Counted from the first letter of the stretch, positions 16,757 to 26,073 are shown. The stretch: 64,000 nt of DNA from Paenibacillus alvei DSM 29 (GCF_000293805.1 NZ_AMBZ01000010.1:124001-188000), one strand, 5' to 3'. A program made the numbers and translations. Notes: generated from the letters alone by a model not told the origin.

Positions 16757-16975
16757 TTAGCGGGAACCACCGGAAAGCGATTGTTGTGCCATTTGCACCA
16801 AACGCTTCGTCATGTATCCCCCGATAGAGCCAGTGTCACGGGAAGTGTAGTTCCCGTAGTAGCCGTCTTGTGGAATTGGAACACCCAATTCCTGAGCAAT
16901 TTCGAATTTCATTTGCTGCAATGCAGCAGTAGCTTGAGGAACAACCAAGTTGTTGGAGCCAGAACGATTAGACAT
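16757..16975 (-). CDS. Alpha/beta-type small acid-soluble spore protein
   Basis: A 72-aa SASP that coats spore DNA, shifts it towards an A-like form and protects it from UV and heat. It has the two conserved blocks: [10 protein letters not shown], with the GPR protease site between E and I, and the C-terminal [23 protein letters not shown] lies 8 nt before the ATG. It is closely similar to the SASP at 19996, and the two genes face away from each other around trpS and the epimerase. Expression would be forespore-specific (SigG) by family precedent; I did not identify the promoter. Confidence 0.95.
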   Translation of the reverse strand: MSNRSGSNNLVVPQATAALQQMKFEIAQELGVPIPQDGYYGNYTSRDTGSIGGYMTKRLVQMAQQSLSGGSR

Positions 16976-17095
16976 AGGTGAATCTCCTTTCGCAATTAGG
17001 CGCTTCTAGTTGTGCAAGCTTGCAAACTTATTTTATCCGGCCTTCAAAATGTTATACTTATCTGTAACATTATTTTGCGAAAAGGAGTCATCCCT

Positions 17096-17296
17096 ATGAA
17101 CAAATGGTTATCTCTATGGTTCGCCTGCTCGTCAATCGCACTGCTAATCGCAACAGCCATATCCATCAGCCACAGTGTCTGGCTTGCTCTCCTCTTTACT
17201 GCGCTAGCCATCATCAATATGGGATTAGGCTTCATTGTAAAGGCTAAGCTTCGTCGTCGAGGAGCCGCTCAACAAGAGCGTACAGCAAACCAGTAA
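17096..17296 (+). CDS. Small two-segment membrane protein, 66 aa
   Basis: Not recognised. It has two hydrophobic segments (LSLWFACSSIALLIATAISI and VWLALLFTALAIINMGLGFIV) with a short SHS turn. A basic tail (KAKLRRRGAAQQER) is probably cytoplasmic. AAAAGGAG lies 8 nt upstream of ATG 17096. It converges with trpS, 28 nt apart, without an obvious terminator between them. Confidence 0.65.
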   Translation: MNKWLSLWFACSSIALLIATAISISHSVWLALLFTALAIINMGLGFIVKAKLRRRGAAQQERTANQ

Positions 17297-17324
17297 GGCT
17301 TCAAGGCCGTTAGTCCGTTCACAT

Positions 17325-18314
17325 TTACTGCGGGAGAACAAAGCCCATCCGGCGCTTCACTTCCGTCAAAGTCTGCTCTGCCGCTTCACGTGCTCGCTCA
17401 GCACCACGACGCAGCGCCTCGTGATGTTCACCTGTGCGTCTTACCTCATGATAGCGGGCTTGAAGCGGCTCGATGAGCGCAGCTACATGCTCTGCCAAGT
17501 CTTTCTTGAAAGGACCGTACATTTGCCCTTCGTACTTCGCTTCAATTTCTGCAATAGACATACCAGCAGCGTGAGCATAAATGCTCATCAAGTTGCTGAT
17601 TTCCGGCTTATTCGCAGGATCGTACTTCACAAGCGCTTCAGAGTCCGTCTTCGCACGGCTGATCTTCTTGCGAATGACAGCTGGATCATCTAGCAAGGCA
17701 ATAAAGCTTCCAGGGTTAGGATTGCTTTTGCTCATTTTCTTGGAGGCATCATCCAATGACATAATACGCGCCCCTACTTCTGGAATATAGGGTTCAGGCA
17801 CCGTCAGGAACTCGCCGAAACGCCCATTGAACCGGGCAGCCAAATCTCGTGTAAGTTCCAAATGCTGCTTTTGATCATCGCCAACAGGAACAAGGTCAGC
17901 TTGATATAACAAAATATCTGCAGCCATCAATGCCGGATATACGAATAATCCCGTACCTACTGACTGCTTGCCTTCCGACTTATCCTTAAATTGCGTCATT
18001 CGCTCCAGCTCACCCATATAGGAGAGTGTCGTCATCAACCATCCAAGCTCTGCATGCTGATGAACATGAGATTGCAGGAAGATGTTCGATTTGTTTGGAT
18101 CCAGGCCAGCTGCAATATACAAGGCAGCGACAGCCTCTGTCTGCTCCCGCAGTTTTTCCGGCTCCTGTGGAACAGTTATCGCATGCAGGTCTACAACCAT
18201 AAAGAAACATTCATGCTCATGCTGCAGCTTCACAAAATTTTGGATTGCTCCAATGTAGTTACCGAGTGTCAGTTGACCGCTTGGCTGAATACCCGAGAGT
18301 ACGCGTTTCATCAC
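17325..18314 (-). CDS. trpS: Tryptophanyl-tRNA synthetase
   Basis: A class I aminoacyl-tRNA synthetase that charges tRNA-Trp with tryptophan. The 329-aa protein contains the HIGH-equivalent region PSGQLTLGNYIGA at residues 11-23 and the KMSKS loop near residue 195. ELGWLMTTLSYMGELERMTQFK and PVGDDQKQHLELTRDLA are typical TrpS signatures. Either GTG 18314 or ATG 18311 starts it; AAGGA is 8 or 11 nt upstream. Expression is controlled by the T-box leader directly upstream. Confidence 0.97.
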   Translation of the reverse strand: MMKRVLSGIQPSGQLTLGNYIGAIQNFVKLQHEHECFFMVVDLHAITVPQEPEKLREQTEAVAALYIAAGLDPNKSNIFLQSHVHQHAELGWLMTTLSYMGELERMTQFKDKSEGKQSVGTGLFVYPALMAADILLYQADLVPVGDDQKQHLELTRDLAARFNGRFGEFLTVPEPYIPEVGARIMSLDDASKKMSKSNPNPGSFIALLDDPAVIRKKISRAKTDSEALVKYDPANKPEISNLMSIYAHAAGMSIAEIEAKYEGQMYGPFKKDLAEHVAALIEPLQARYHEVRRTGEHHEALRRGAERAREAAEQTLTEVKRRMGFVLPQ

Positions 18315-18357
18315 GCAACACTTCCTTTTCTACAAAATATCATTCTTCCTAGAACGC

Positions 18358-18714
18358 AAAAAAGGCCCTTCATCCGCAAGGGACGAAGAACCGTGGTGCC
18401 ACCCTAATTCGCCTGCATATTCAATGATACTGCACCCTATCTTACGAGCACAACAAGGAAGCATTCATCAGCAATTGCCGACTTCCTCTCTGCAAGCCTT
18501 ATACTCAGTAACGCTGAGCTGCGGCCATGTCTACTTCATGTATTTCACAGGTTCAACATAGCTTTCCGAGGCCCATTCCACCTATGCATTCGCGTCGGTT
18601 CACAGCAACCACCGACTCTCTGGAGCTACCGCATAGCGTACTTGCCCTCATCATCAATTTCTTTGTTTTCGATTTCGATCCTCACTTATGCGAGCTCTAC
18701 ATAACTAAGAATTA
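18358..18714 (-). promoter_or_regulatory. T-box riboswitch leader of trpS (Trp specifier)
   Basis: A leader of about 350 nt that reads uncharged tRNA-Trp and antiterminates. The T-box sequence AGGGTGGCACCACGG is at 18405-18391. A terminator stem CTTCGTCC/GGATGAAG followed by T7 runs to 18358. Stem I contains an AGTA element and, near its 3' side, GGAATGGGCC, whose TGG (18575-18573) is the expected Trp specifier codon followed by a purine. Low charged tRNA-Trp should favour the antiterminator and trpS expression. Confidence 0.93.
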
Positions 18715-18720
18715 GCCATA

Positions 18721-18749
18721 AGAATAGCGAAGATTTATCGATTTGTCAA
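18721..18749 (-). promoter_or_regulatory. SigA-type promoter of the trpS leader
   Basis: A perfect -35 TTGACA (18749-18744) and -10 TATTCT (18726-18721) are separated by 17 nt, placing the RNA start near 18714 at the 5' end of the T-box leader. Confidence 0.8.
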
Positions 18750-18882
18750 TCAATCTCCAGTCTATGCCATGTCTTTGGCAATTCTCCACCCTAATTTAGC
18801 TTCAATGACTTTCAAGCATGAATTTGCTATCATGAAAAGTAACTAATCATTACATAACTCCACGAGTAAAGGGGCAAAACGC

Positions 18883-19848
18883 ATGTACCAAATAACGAAA
18901 GGCACATGGAACGAGTATGAAACCGTCATTTTGCATAGCGACACACTTGAGGCAACCTTGCTGCCATCGCTAGGCGCTAATCTCATTCGGTTATGGGACA
19001 AAGTGCTTGAACGCGACATACTGCGTACACCAGCCGAAAGCGATCTAGATTATTATATGACGAAGCCTTATCACTTCGGCATTCCGATGCTTATGCCTCC
19101 AGGACGAATCCGCCGGGGACAATTCCAGTATGCTGGCGTCTCCTATCAATTCGATCAAAATACAGCCAACAACAACCATATCCATGGACTCCATCGCTTG
19201 CAGTCTTGGCAAGTTGTCCGAGCTGAAGCCTTGGAGGATCGCGCTATGGTCACCGTTCAATTCCACTCCTCTGATGACAAGCACTGGATGGAGCAATACC
19301 CTACTCCGCTCCAGTTCGAGCTTACTTATGAACTAAAGGGGAGCCAGTTGACTCAGCAGCTGCAAGTCACCAATGTCGGCGGTCAGGCTGCACCATTTGG
19401 CTTCGGGACACATACCTGGTTCCAGCTTGACGGTGAACCGGAACGTTGGAAACTGCAGGTTCCTGTTACAGGTGTGTACGAACTTGACGAGGAGCTCATT
19501 ATGACAGGGAATACATTGCCGCTTGGCGATAATGAACAACTGATTGAAGGAATGAACTTAGAGGGGACCGACTTCGATACCGTGTTCAGCATTGGGGAGC
19601 ATAAGCCTGAAGCTTGGCTATCCCGCGAAGATGGATACCGCATTCGTTATACAGGCAACGAACCATGGTTTAAACATTGGGTGCTCTATACGCGAGGCAA
19701 TGCCAATGAGATTATTTGTGTGGAACCTTATACATGGCTTCCTGATGCACCTAATCTTCCGTTCGGCAATGATGTTACGGGCCTAATAGAACTCGAACCG
19801 AACAAGCCGATTGTTCTTCAATTGGAACTTGAAATTCAGCACCCATAA
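18883..19848 (+). CDS. Aldose 1-epimerase (mutarotase) family protein
   Basis: A cytoplasmic galactose-mutarotase-fold enzyme of 321 aa, which interconverts alpha and beta anomers of aldoses. Expected catalytic residues are the His in NNHIHGLHR, the second His in FGFGTHTWFQL, and the general-base Glu in CVEPYTWLPDAPN near the C-terminus. AAAGGGG lies upstream of the ATG. The gene is isolated from sugar-catabolic genes, so the physiological sugar cannot be named; hexose-6-phosphate epimerase homologues share the fold. Confidence 0.88.
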   Translation: MYQITKGTWNEYETVILHSDTLEATLLPSLGANLIRLWDKVLERDILRTPAESDLDYYMTKPYHFGIPMLMPPGRIRRGQFQYAGVSYQFDQNTANNNHIHGLHRLQSWQVVRAEALEDRAMVTVQFHSSDDKHWMEQYPTPLQFELTYELKGSQLTQQLQVTNVGGQAAPFGFGTHTWFQLDGEPERWKLQVPVTGVYELDEELIMTGNTLPLGDNEQLIEGMNLEGTDFDTVFSIGEHKPEAWLSREDGYRIRYTGNEPWFKHWVLYTRGNANEIICVEPYTWLPDAPNLPFGNDVTGLIELEPNKPIVLQLELEIQHP

Positions 19849-19886
19849 ATGGGAGCGTGTCCGAATATCAACTCACTTTCCGCCAT

Positions 19887-19918
19887 AATGCCAAGTCATC
19901 CAGACTTGGCATTATTTA
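19887..19918 (+). terminator. Hairpin after the aldose epimerase gene
   Basis: Perfect 11-bp stem AATGCCAAGTC/GACTTGGCATT with a 5-nt loop, followed by ATTTACATT. The T run is weak, so termination may be partial. Confidence 0.55.
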
Positions 19919-19995
19919 CATTCCAAAACGATCACTTCCTCTCGCATATTTCACCTCTATCTCTCCATAATAACTATCACAAGGAGGTGAACAAC

Positions 19996-20229
19996 ATGCC
20001 AAATCAACAACAAGGAAGCGGAAGCCGCAGCAACAATCTCGTTGTTCCTCAAGCAACAGCAGCTCTTCAACAAATGAAATTTGAGATTGCTCAAGAATTG
20101 GGTATTCCAATTTCCCAAGACGGTTACTACGGTAACTATACATCTCGTGATATGGGCTCCATCGGAGGCTACATCACAAAGCGTCTTGTGCAAATTGCTG
20201 AACAGCAATTGGCTGGTCGCGCTCGCTAA
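19996..20229 (+). CDS. Alpha/beta-type small acid-soluble spore protein (second copy)
   Basis: A 77-aa spore DNA-binding SASP with the same blocks as the copy at 16757: [10 protein letters not shown] with the GPR cleavage site, and GSIGGYITKRLVQIAEQQL. A perfect AAGGAGGTGA lies 5 nt before the ATG; the longer frame back to 19849 is not coding. The two copies differ mainly at the N-terminus (NQQQGSGSR added here) and the last residues. Confidence 0.95.
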   Translation: MPNQQQGSGSRSNNLVVPQATAALQQMKFEIAQELGIPISQDGYYGNYTSRDMGSIGGYITKRLVQIAEQQLAGRAR

Positions 20230-20270
20230 TTATAGCTGTTGAGATTGTAAAGCTACACCCATACTTAACG

Positions 20271-20323
20271 AAAAAGCAGGAGCGTCCTACTTACAGTAAA
20301 CTGTCGGAAGGTACTCCTGCTTT
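20271..20323. terminator. Bidirectional terminator between the SASP and the 132-aa gene
   Basis: The stem AAAGCAGGAG/CTCCTGCTTT encloses a second partial stem. The minus-strand reading ends in a T5 run, and the plus-strand reading ends in CTTTGTAG, so it serves the convergent minus-strand gene best. Confidence 0.65.
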
Positions 20324-20361
20324 GTAGTTGAATAAAGCATTTGTTTTTACTTTTTATTTCA

Positions 20362-20760
20362 TTAGGATACATTTCTGTAAGTATGTAAACTATCTTCCTT
20401 CTTCTCCAAAATATGAACCATATTGTAGTTGGATTCAAACCATGTGCTAACTTGCAACTCACCATGCTTCACCGTAAAGTCGTACACAATCTCGCCGTGC
20501 GTCCAGTTCTTCTTATGCTTCAAACTCTCAATAGCTGTTTGTAAAAATTGGGATACTTGCTGTCTCGTTAATCCTTGTCGAACCGGCTTAAGCTCCCCAC
20601 CGCAGCTTTCTAAAGCATCGTGCTTGACTCCGAATTTGCCCACAATATCATTGCGAAGGCACACTACAATTGTCCCACCTGTCAGGCCAATCAGTTCTGA
20701 TTCTAATTGGTCAAAAACTAGGCTGATTTGCCTAGCCAATGGCATTGAAACAGATTTCAT
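20362..20760 (-). CDS. Conserved small protein of unknown function, 132 aa
   Basis: I do not recognise this family with confidence. It is a soluble alpha/beta protein: an N-terminal helix (SMPLARQISLVFDQLESELIGL), a strand GGTIVVCLRNDIVGKFGVKH, a middle helix rich in Q, and a strand-rich end (EIVYDFTVKHGELQVSTWF). GGGAGG lies 9 nt before ATG 20760; an earlier start at 20799 would include that ribosome binding site. It ends in a strong terminator and is transcribed away from the chemotaxis receptor. I considered DUF2294/MpsC but the match was not convincing. Confidence 0.6.
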   Translation of the reverse strand: MKSVSMPLARQISLVFDQLESELIGLTGGTIVVCLRNDIVGKFGVKHDALESCGGELKPVRQGLTRQQVSQFLQTAIESLKHKKNWTHGEIVYDFTVKHGELQVSTWFESNYNMVHILEKKEDSLHTYRNVS

Positions 20761-20998
20761 TGATTGATTCCTCCCTTTCTCACAGAAGACAAGCTTCAAA
20801 TTTTTGGTTCTTTAGTCACAGTATACAGGATTATTTTCCCTTAATCAACACATTCTTACATATCCTTATTTGAACGTTGACGAATTTCGTCTAATCGTGT
20901 TGAAATTGCTAACATTTTCATAGACCATCCTCTCCGCCGATGCTATAATAATTCCAAATTCTATATTATGGAATGACAGTGAAAAAAGGAGCGGTCTC

Positions 20999-22255
20999 AT
21001 GAACTGGTTCTATCGGTTAAACTTCAAACAAAAGCTGTTGTTCGGCTGTTACGGTATCGTTGGTCTATTCGCATTGGCGACAATAGTCCTACTCCTAGCT
21101 GATGTAAGTGTTGCAACCGGCATAATCATTATTGCTATCTTAATCGGCATCAGTTATCCCATCATAAACCTTCTCGAAAACTCATTGAGTGCTCCAATCA
21201 AAGACATCGCCCAGTCAGCCCTTCAAGTATCCAAGGGCGACTTCTCCCAAACCCTTACCGTTACGACCAATGATTCACTTGGAGAACTTGGGCATGCATT
21301 CAATTCCATGATCATTAAGCTTCGTGAAATTTTGCGGCAAACAACCGATATTACTCGCCACGTATCCGAATCGAGCAGAGAGATGTACCATATGAATCAA
21401 AATTTGAGGCTCGTAATGGAACAAGTGACATCTTCATCAAATGAACTTGCAATTGGTGCGACTGAAATATCTGAGGATATTGCATCAATGTCAAATTCCG
21501 TCAAGCAAATTGAGCAGAAGGTGGAGTCTTATACACATTCCACGAAGGAAATGAACGATCGCTCCGCTTTCACTGTAGGGCTTGTTACCAAGGGAAGAAC
21601 CGCAGTAGAGACGCAAAGTGCCGGCATGCAACGCAATATTGAAGCAACTGATCAGGTTGCCTCAACAATCGAAGAACTAGCGAGACAGGCAGAGGGCATT
21701 TCCAAGATTACACGAACCATCTCGGATATTGCGGAACAAACCAATTTATTGTCTCTTAACGCATCCATTGAAGCAGCACGTGCAGGTGAACATGGACGCG
21801 GATTCGCGATCGTCGCCCAAGAAGTTCGCAAGCTGGCTGAGGAATCGTCTGCTTCGACTAAGGAAGTATTTCAACTCGTAAAAAGCATTGAATCCGGCAT
21901 CCGCCAAGCAATAACGAATATTCATATCAACGAAGAAGTTGTACACGCTCAAACTGATCTGATTAAAGAAACGGAACGTATATTCCTGGAGATCGTAGAC
22001 AGCATCCAATTCATCACCGAGCGGATCGCAACCTTTGCCTATGAGAGCGATGCGATGCTTGAAGGCGCTGTTACTATTTCGAGTGCCGTTGAGAACATCT
22101 CAGCCATTACCCAGCAATCTGCTGCTGGAACGGAACAAGTATCCGCTTCAATGAATGAACAGATTACATCCGTACAAGCGATGGCCGACGCTACTGAGCA
22201 AATGCAGCAAAAGGTCATCCAACTGCAGCGTACCATCCAAGTATTCAAATTCTAA
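20999..22255 (+). CDS. Methyl-accepting chemotaxis protein without a large sensor domain
   Basis: A 418-aa receptor. Two hydrophobic segments (about residues 13-34 and 38-58) are separated by only a few residues, so there is no periplasmic ligand-binding domain. A HAMP-like region follows ([21 protein letters not shown]), then a long coiled-coil signalling domain. The CheA/CheW-contact hairpin is intact ([24 protein letters not shown] split over the tip, with [18 protein letters not shown]). Likely sensing is of membrane state or via partner proteins. AAAAGGAG precedes the ATG. Confidence 0.9.
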   Translation: MNWFYRLNFKQKLLFGCYGIVGLFALATIVLLLADVSVATGIIIIAILIGISYPIINLLENSLSAPIKDIAQSALQVSKGDFSQTLTVTTNDSLGELGHAFNSMIIKLREILRQTTDITRHVSESSREMYHMNQNLRLVMEQVTSSSNELAIGATEISEDIASMSNSVKQIEQKVESYTHSTKEMNDRSAFTVGLVTKGRTAVETQSAGMQRNIEATDQVASTIEELARQAEGISKITRTISDIAEQTNLLSLNASIEAARAGEHGRGFAIVAQEVRKLAEESSASTKEVFQLVKSIESGIRQAITNIHINEEVVHAQTDLIKETERIFLEIVDSIQFITERIATFAYESDAMLEGAVTISSAVENISAITQQSAAGTEQVSASMNEQITSVQAMADATEQMQQKVIQLQRTIQVFKF

Positions 22256-22285
22256 TTTACCCCAATCTATCCGGTGAATATAACA

Positions 22286-22335
22286 AACGGGGCAGCCTTA
22301 AGTAGCATTCTACTCAGGGCTGCCCCGTTTTTATT
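22286..22335 (+). terminator. Terminator of the chemotaxis receptor gene
   Basis: Stem AAACGGGGCAGCC/GGCTGCCCCGTTT followed by TTATT on the plus strand; strong. It can also act on the convergent MFS transcript. Confidence 0.88.
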
Positions 22336-22403
22336 ATGATTCCATTTCCCTGCCCTATCGCCATCAGCCTGTTAGGGTAATTTCCTGTCCATTTACATCA
22401 ATG

Positions 22404-23591
22404 TTAAATTGCTGCTTCTTGTTCAATTGCAAGTCTACGCTGGCGATCCTTGCGGATCCATAACATGAACCCCACCGTTCCAAGAAGGGCAAGAATGAAG
22501 CCAATGCTGTACATGACGCCGCCGCCATACGACTCCTGCAATGCTCCCCCAACAACTCCTCCTGCCAATCCGGACAAGCCAAAGAACACCATACCAAGCA
22601 TCGATTGTCCTGTAGCTGCTAATTTCTGCGGAAGAAGCTGCACTACGAATTCGATTGCCAAAGCCCAGAAGCAAGCATACGTAATCGAATGCATTCCTTG
22701 CAGCGCGATTAGCATCACCGGCTCAGTCGTGATCGAATACAACAGCCATCGAAGCGCATATAACATGCTGACAACGGAAAGCAATGTCAGCATTCGGTAG
22801 CGCTTCATGATTCGACCCATAATGAGGAAGCCAAAAACTTCACTGAATCCTGCAACGGCCCACGCAATCGAGATCTGCCCGGAGGTTGCGCCCAAATCGC
22901 TCATATGCAGCGACAATAGCGCATCGTTCATCCGGTGAGGCATCCCAATGACAAAAATAAGAGCAAGCAATACTAGCAAGGATGGAATGGTAAGCGCCTT
23001 TTTCAAAATGGTCATATTCACCACTTCATCAGTCTCACTATCCTCATATCTCGGTTCCTTCAAAAAGAACATGCCGACAAAAAAGCTGGACCAAACCGGC
23101 AAATACATCCAGAATAGCGAATCCACTCCACCCAGCAAATCGAATACCTGCGCTAGCGTTACAGCCGTAATGGTAAAACCAACCGATCCCCAAAGGCGAA
23201 CGGCTCCATACGATTGCTGCATTGAATTGGCTATTTTAACTGTTAACGTATCAAGCAAGGAAATCGATGGAAGATAGCAAATATACAAAATCAGAATACT
23301 AACCGCGACAAGGATACGATCCGTTGTCAAAAAAGCTAATGACGCTGATATTCCCAATACAATCCACAGGCCGATCAATAGGGGGCGAACCTTTCGGATG
23401 CGGTCGCTAATCAGACCTGCGGCAGGCTGTGCAAACATCGCCAGAAAAGGCCCCAACATTAATAAAGTGCCTACTTCAAACGGTTCGAAGCCCCGCTCCC
23501 GCAATAGGAGCGGCAAATAAGAAAGCAGTACGGCATTCGTTGAGTAAAACAAAGCATGGAACAGCTTAAGAAGCCTAGTTGATGTCACCAA
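22404..23591 (-). CDS. MFS transporter, LacY/nucleoside-H+ symporter-like (MFS_1_like)
   Basis: A 395-aa permease with 12 membrane segments. The N-terminal segment KLFHALFYSTNAVLLSYLPLLLRERG and the loop GLISDRIRKVRPLL are typical of the MFS_1_like group (B. subtilis YwbF-type). A conserved SYGAVRLWGSVGF motif lies in segment 4. The start is TTG 23591 with AAAGGA 7 nt upstream, directly followed by a GTG. Substrate is unknown. It is 62 nt downstream of pepF on the same strand and may be partly co-transcribed. Confidence 0.85.
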   Translation of the reverse strand: MVTSTRLLKLFHALFYSTNAVLLSYLPLLLRERGFEPFEVGTLLMLGPFLAMFAQPAAGLISDRIRKVRPLLIGLWIVLGISASLAFLTTDRILVAVSILILYICYLPSISLLDTLTVKIANSMQQSYGAVRLWGSVGFTITAVTLAQVFDLLGGVDSLFWMYLPVWSSFFVGMFFLKEPRYEDSETDEVVNMTILKKALTIPSLLVLLALIFVIGMPHRMNDALLSLHMSDLGATSGQISIAWAVAGFSEVFGFLIMGRIMKRYRMLTLLSVVSMLYALRWLLYSITTEPVMLIALQGMHSITYACFWALAIEFVVQLLPQKLAATGQSMLGMVFFGLSGLAGGVVGGALQESYGGGVMYSIGFILALLGTVGFMLWIRKDRQRRLAIEQEAAI

Positions 23592-23653
23592 GTTGTTTTC
23601 CTTTCTATTTAAGCCTCATTTAACTTGCACGGTCTATCCATTGTCACTCTAAT

Positions 23654-25444
23654 TTATTCAGTCATTTGCAGGAACAATTCCACGTCTTGCAATGTTACAT
23701 CTATCGCCGATTGCCAGAAATCTGGCTTCGTCAAATCCACGCCAAGGTGCTTCTGTGCAAGATCTTCTACCGTCATTACCGCTGTATCTCTCAGCAACGC
23801 ATCATATTTCGCTGCGAAGGACTCGCCTTCCTGCAATGCACGCGCGTATAATCCCGTACTGAACAAATAGCCGAATGTGTATGGGAAGTTGTAGAACGGT
23901 ACACCAGTCATGTAGAAATGCAGCTTGGACGCCCAGAAGTGCGGGTGGTATGAATCCAATGTACCACAGAACGCTTCCTTCTGTGCTTCTTCCATAAGTG
24001 AGCACAGTTCCTCTGAGGACAATACGCCTTGCTTGCGCTTCTCATAGAAGCGAGTCTCGAACAGGAAGCGCGCGTGAATATTCATGTAGAACGCAATCGA
24101 GCGTTGAAGCTTATCTTCCAACAGCGCCAGCTTCTCCTTCTCGTCCTTCGCCTGCTTCACCGCTGAATCTGCTACGATCATCTCTGCAAATGTGGAAGCC
24201 GTCTCTGCCACATTCATCGCATATTCCCGTGCAAATGGAGGCAAGCCTTCCATCACATGCGTATGATAACCATGTCCAAGCTCATGTGCAAGCGTGGACA
24301 CGTTCGATGGTGTGCCAGCATAAGTCATGAATATACGCGTTTCCTTGCTTACAGGCATTGATGTACAGAACCCGCCTGGGCGCTTGCCAGAGCGATCTTC
24401 TGCTTCAATCCAGCGCTTTTCGAAAGCATTCACTGCGAATTCAGCCATGCGTGGACTGAATTTCTCGAATTGCTCTACAATTATACGCGCGCCATCATCA
24501 TAAGAGATTTTCGATTGCGTGCCGCCAATTGGCGCTTCTACATCACACCATGTGAGTTTTTCCACACCAAGCAGCTTAGCCTTGCGCTCCAAGTACTTCA
24601 CAAACGCTGGCTTGTTGCGTGTAATGGTTTCCCACATAGCATTCAGCGTCGCCTGCGACATCCGATTGTATGCAAGGGGCTCCTTCAACACATCTTTCCA
24701 TCCGCGGTTCCCATACAGTTTCAAACGGAAGCCTGCAATGCGGTTCAATGCGTCTGCACAGTAGTCTGCACGCTCTCCCCATGCCTCTTCCCACTTCATA
24801 AACATGTCCTCACGGACCGAACGATCAGCATCGGACAGCTTGTTGTCAGCTTGTCCTGCTGAAAGATGCACCGTCTCCCCATTCTCTTCATGCGTGATAC
24901 GGAAATGGGATACAATTGTATTGTAGTTGGCACTCCATCCGTGATATCCGTCCGTTGCCAAATCGCCTACAAGCGCTTCCTTCTCCGGCGACATTTTCTC
25001 TTTTGCCCATTCACGGCGTTCAGTCAAATTGAAGCGAATTCCTTCAATTTCAGGCAGTACAACGAATTCAGACCATACTTGCTCATCCATGCCGCGCAAT
25101 AGCTCATCATACAACGTATTTAAAGTTACCATTCGGGCACCGATGGAACGTACACGATCCGATAATTGAATCGCTTTCTTATCCTTCACATTTTGTGCCG
25201 TCAAACAGCCTATGTAAGCACCAGCCTCACGCAACTCTATAATCAATTGCTGCAGTTGCTCAGTCAATTTGGCAAGCTGTTGCGCCTCTTTAACAGATTG
25301 AGGTATCGCCATTGCCTTAAGCTCATTCGTGATCGAAGCAATCTTTTGCTCACTGGATGATAATGAAGCCTTCAGTGCTTCAGATTCTGATCCACCTTCA
25401 AAAAAGACATCCAAATCCCATGTTTGACTTAACGGTTGTTTCAT
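23654..25444 (-). CDS. pepF: Oligoendopeptidase F (M3 family)
   Basis: A cytoplasmic zinc metallopeptidase of 596 aa that cleaves short peptides. The zinc motif is HELGHGYHTH, with the third ligand Glu downstream in AETASTFAEMI. The N-terminal WDLDVFFEGG is the usual PepF start. ATG 25444 is chosen because AAAGGTG lies 8 nt before it and family proteins start at MKQPLxxxW; 23 residues of open frame upstream are not expected. It is divergent from the yycC pair. Confidence 0.94.
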   Translation of the reverse strand: MKQPLSQTWDLDVFFEGGSESEALKASLSSSEQKIASITNELKAMAIPQSVKEAQQLAKLTEQLQQLIIELREAGAYIGCLTAQNVKDKKAIQLSDRVRSIGARMVTLNTLYDELLRGMDEQVWSEFVVLPEIEGIRFNLTERREWAKEKMSPEKEALVGDLATDGYHGWSANYNTIVSHFRITHEENGETVHLSAGQADNKLSDADRSVREDMFMKWEEAWGERADYCADALNRIAGFRLKLYGNRGWKDVLKEPLAYNRMSQATLNAMWETITRNKPAFVKYLERKAKLLGVEKLTWCDVEAPIGGTQSKISYDDGARIIVEQFEKFSPRMAEFAVNAFEKRWIEAEDRSGKRPGGFCTSMPVSKETRIFMTYAGTPSNVSTLAHELGHGYHTHVMEGLPPFAREYAMNVAETASTFAEMIVADSAVKQAKDEKEKLALLEDKLQRSIAFYMNIHARFLFETRFYEKRKQGVLSSEELCSLMEEAQKEAFCGTLDSYHPHFWASKLHFYMTGVPFYNFPYTFGYLFSTGLYARALQEGESFAAKYDALLRDTAVMTVEDLAQKHLGVDLTKPDFWQSAIDVTLQDVELFLQMTE

Positions 25445-25575
25445 CGTGCACACACCTTTCATTTGGCTTAATTTGTCCACCCTATTCAACCTTGCAAAGT
25501 TTGAGTTTTGCATCTTGACCGTGTATAACTAAACTATATCAAAATCATATGAACTCGCATAGGGAGGATCGTGAG

Positions 25576-25755
25576 ATGAGACCATTACCAATCTCCGCAG
25601 ACACCGCTGTCAAACTGTCTAAGGCACTTCATGTTCCCTTAGAGCAGCTCATGCATATGCCGCAGCACATTCTATTGCAAAAGCTTGCTGAACTCAATAA
25701 AGCACAACAGAACCCTTCTGATACAGACAAATCACCGGAGAATACCACGGAATGA
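25576..25755 (+). CDS. yycC: YycC family protein
   Basis: A 59-aa protein. The block MRPLPISADTAVKLSKALHVPLEQLMHMPQHIL is, as I recall, the hallmark of the YycC family of Bacillales; function unknown. The sequence reads as two short helices and may be a helix-turn-helix-like fold. AGGGAGG lies 8 nt before ATG 25576. The stop overlaps the next gene by 4 nt (ATGA), so they are translationally coupled. Confidence 0.75.
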   Translation: MRPLPISADTAVKLSKALHVPLEQLMHMPQHILLQKLAELNKAQQNPSDTDKSPENTTE

Positions 25756-25982
25756 TACCATTTGAAAACACACTGCCGTATGATCATGTCATGGGTGACC
25801 TGTACGTGTCTTCCTGTCCATTCTGTCATAAAGACAATGTCCTTCTCCCAATCAAGCCAAGTGAGCTTCCGGATATCCATGACGGCAAGAAAAGGCTCCT
25901 TGTATTCCCATGCTGCCGCAACCGTCTCGTTATTGTTGATGCAGACAGCGATTATTTACTTGCAGATCGAGCTATTCGTTAA
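25752..25982 (+). CDS. Small CxxC protein coupled to yycC
   Basis: A 76-aa protein with a CPFC motif near residue 22 and a second CC pair (FPCCRNRLVIVDADSDYLL) about 32 residues later, suggesting a small zinc ribbon or a redox pair. No family recognised. The ATG overlaps the yycC stop. A strong terminator follows 22 nt downstream, so yycC and this gene form a two-gene operon. Confidence 0.65.
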   Translation: MIPFENTLPYDHVMGDLYVSSCPFCHKDNVLLPIKPSELPDIHDGKKRLLVFPCCRNRLVIVDADSDYLLADRAIR

Positions 25983-26004
25983 TTTCAGACGCTGAGAACA
26001 AGAC

Positions 26005-26048
26005 AAAGACGCGTATCCATGCCAGTTGTGCCGGATACACGTCTTTTT
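26005..26048 (+). terminator. Terminator of the yycC operon
   Basis: Stem AAAGACGCGTATCC/GGATACACGTCTTT (one mismatch) followed by TTGTC on the plus strand. Confidence 0.85.
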
Positions 26049-26073
26049 GTCTATTCATCCATTCGGCGATCAA

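Noticed and set aside
20362-20760. Assignment of the 132-aa protein to DUF2294/MpsC
   Set aside because: Only vague similarity of a beta-strand region; key family stretches that I recall were not found.
20930-20998. SigD-type promoter (GCCGAT) upstream of the chemotaxis receptor
   Set aside because: GCCGAT is present but no TAAA-like -35 lies 15 nt upstream; a TATAAT nearby fits SigA at least as well.
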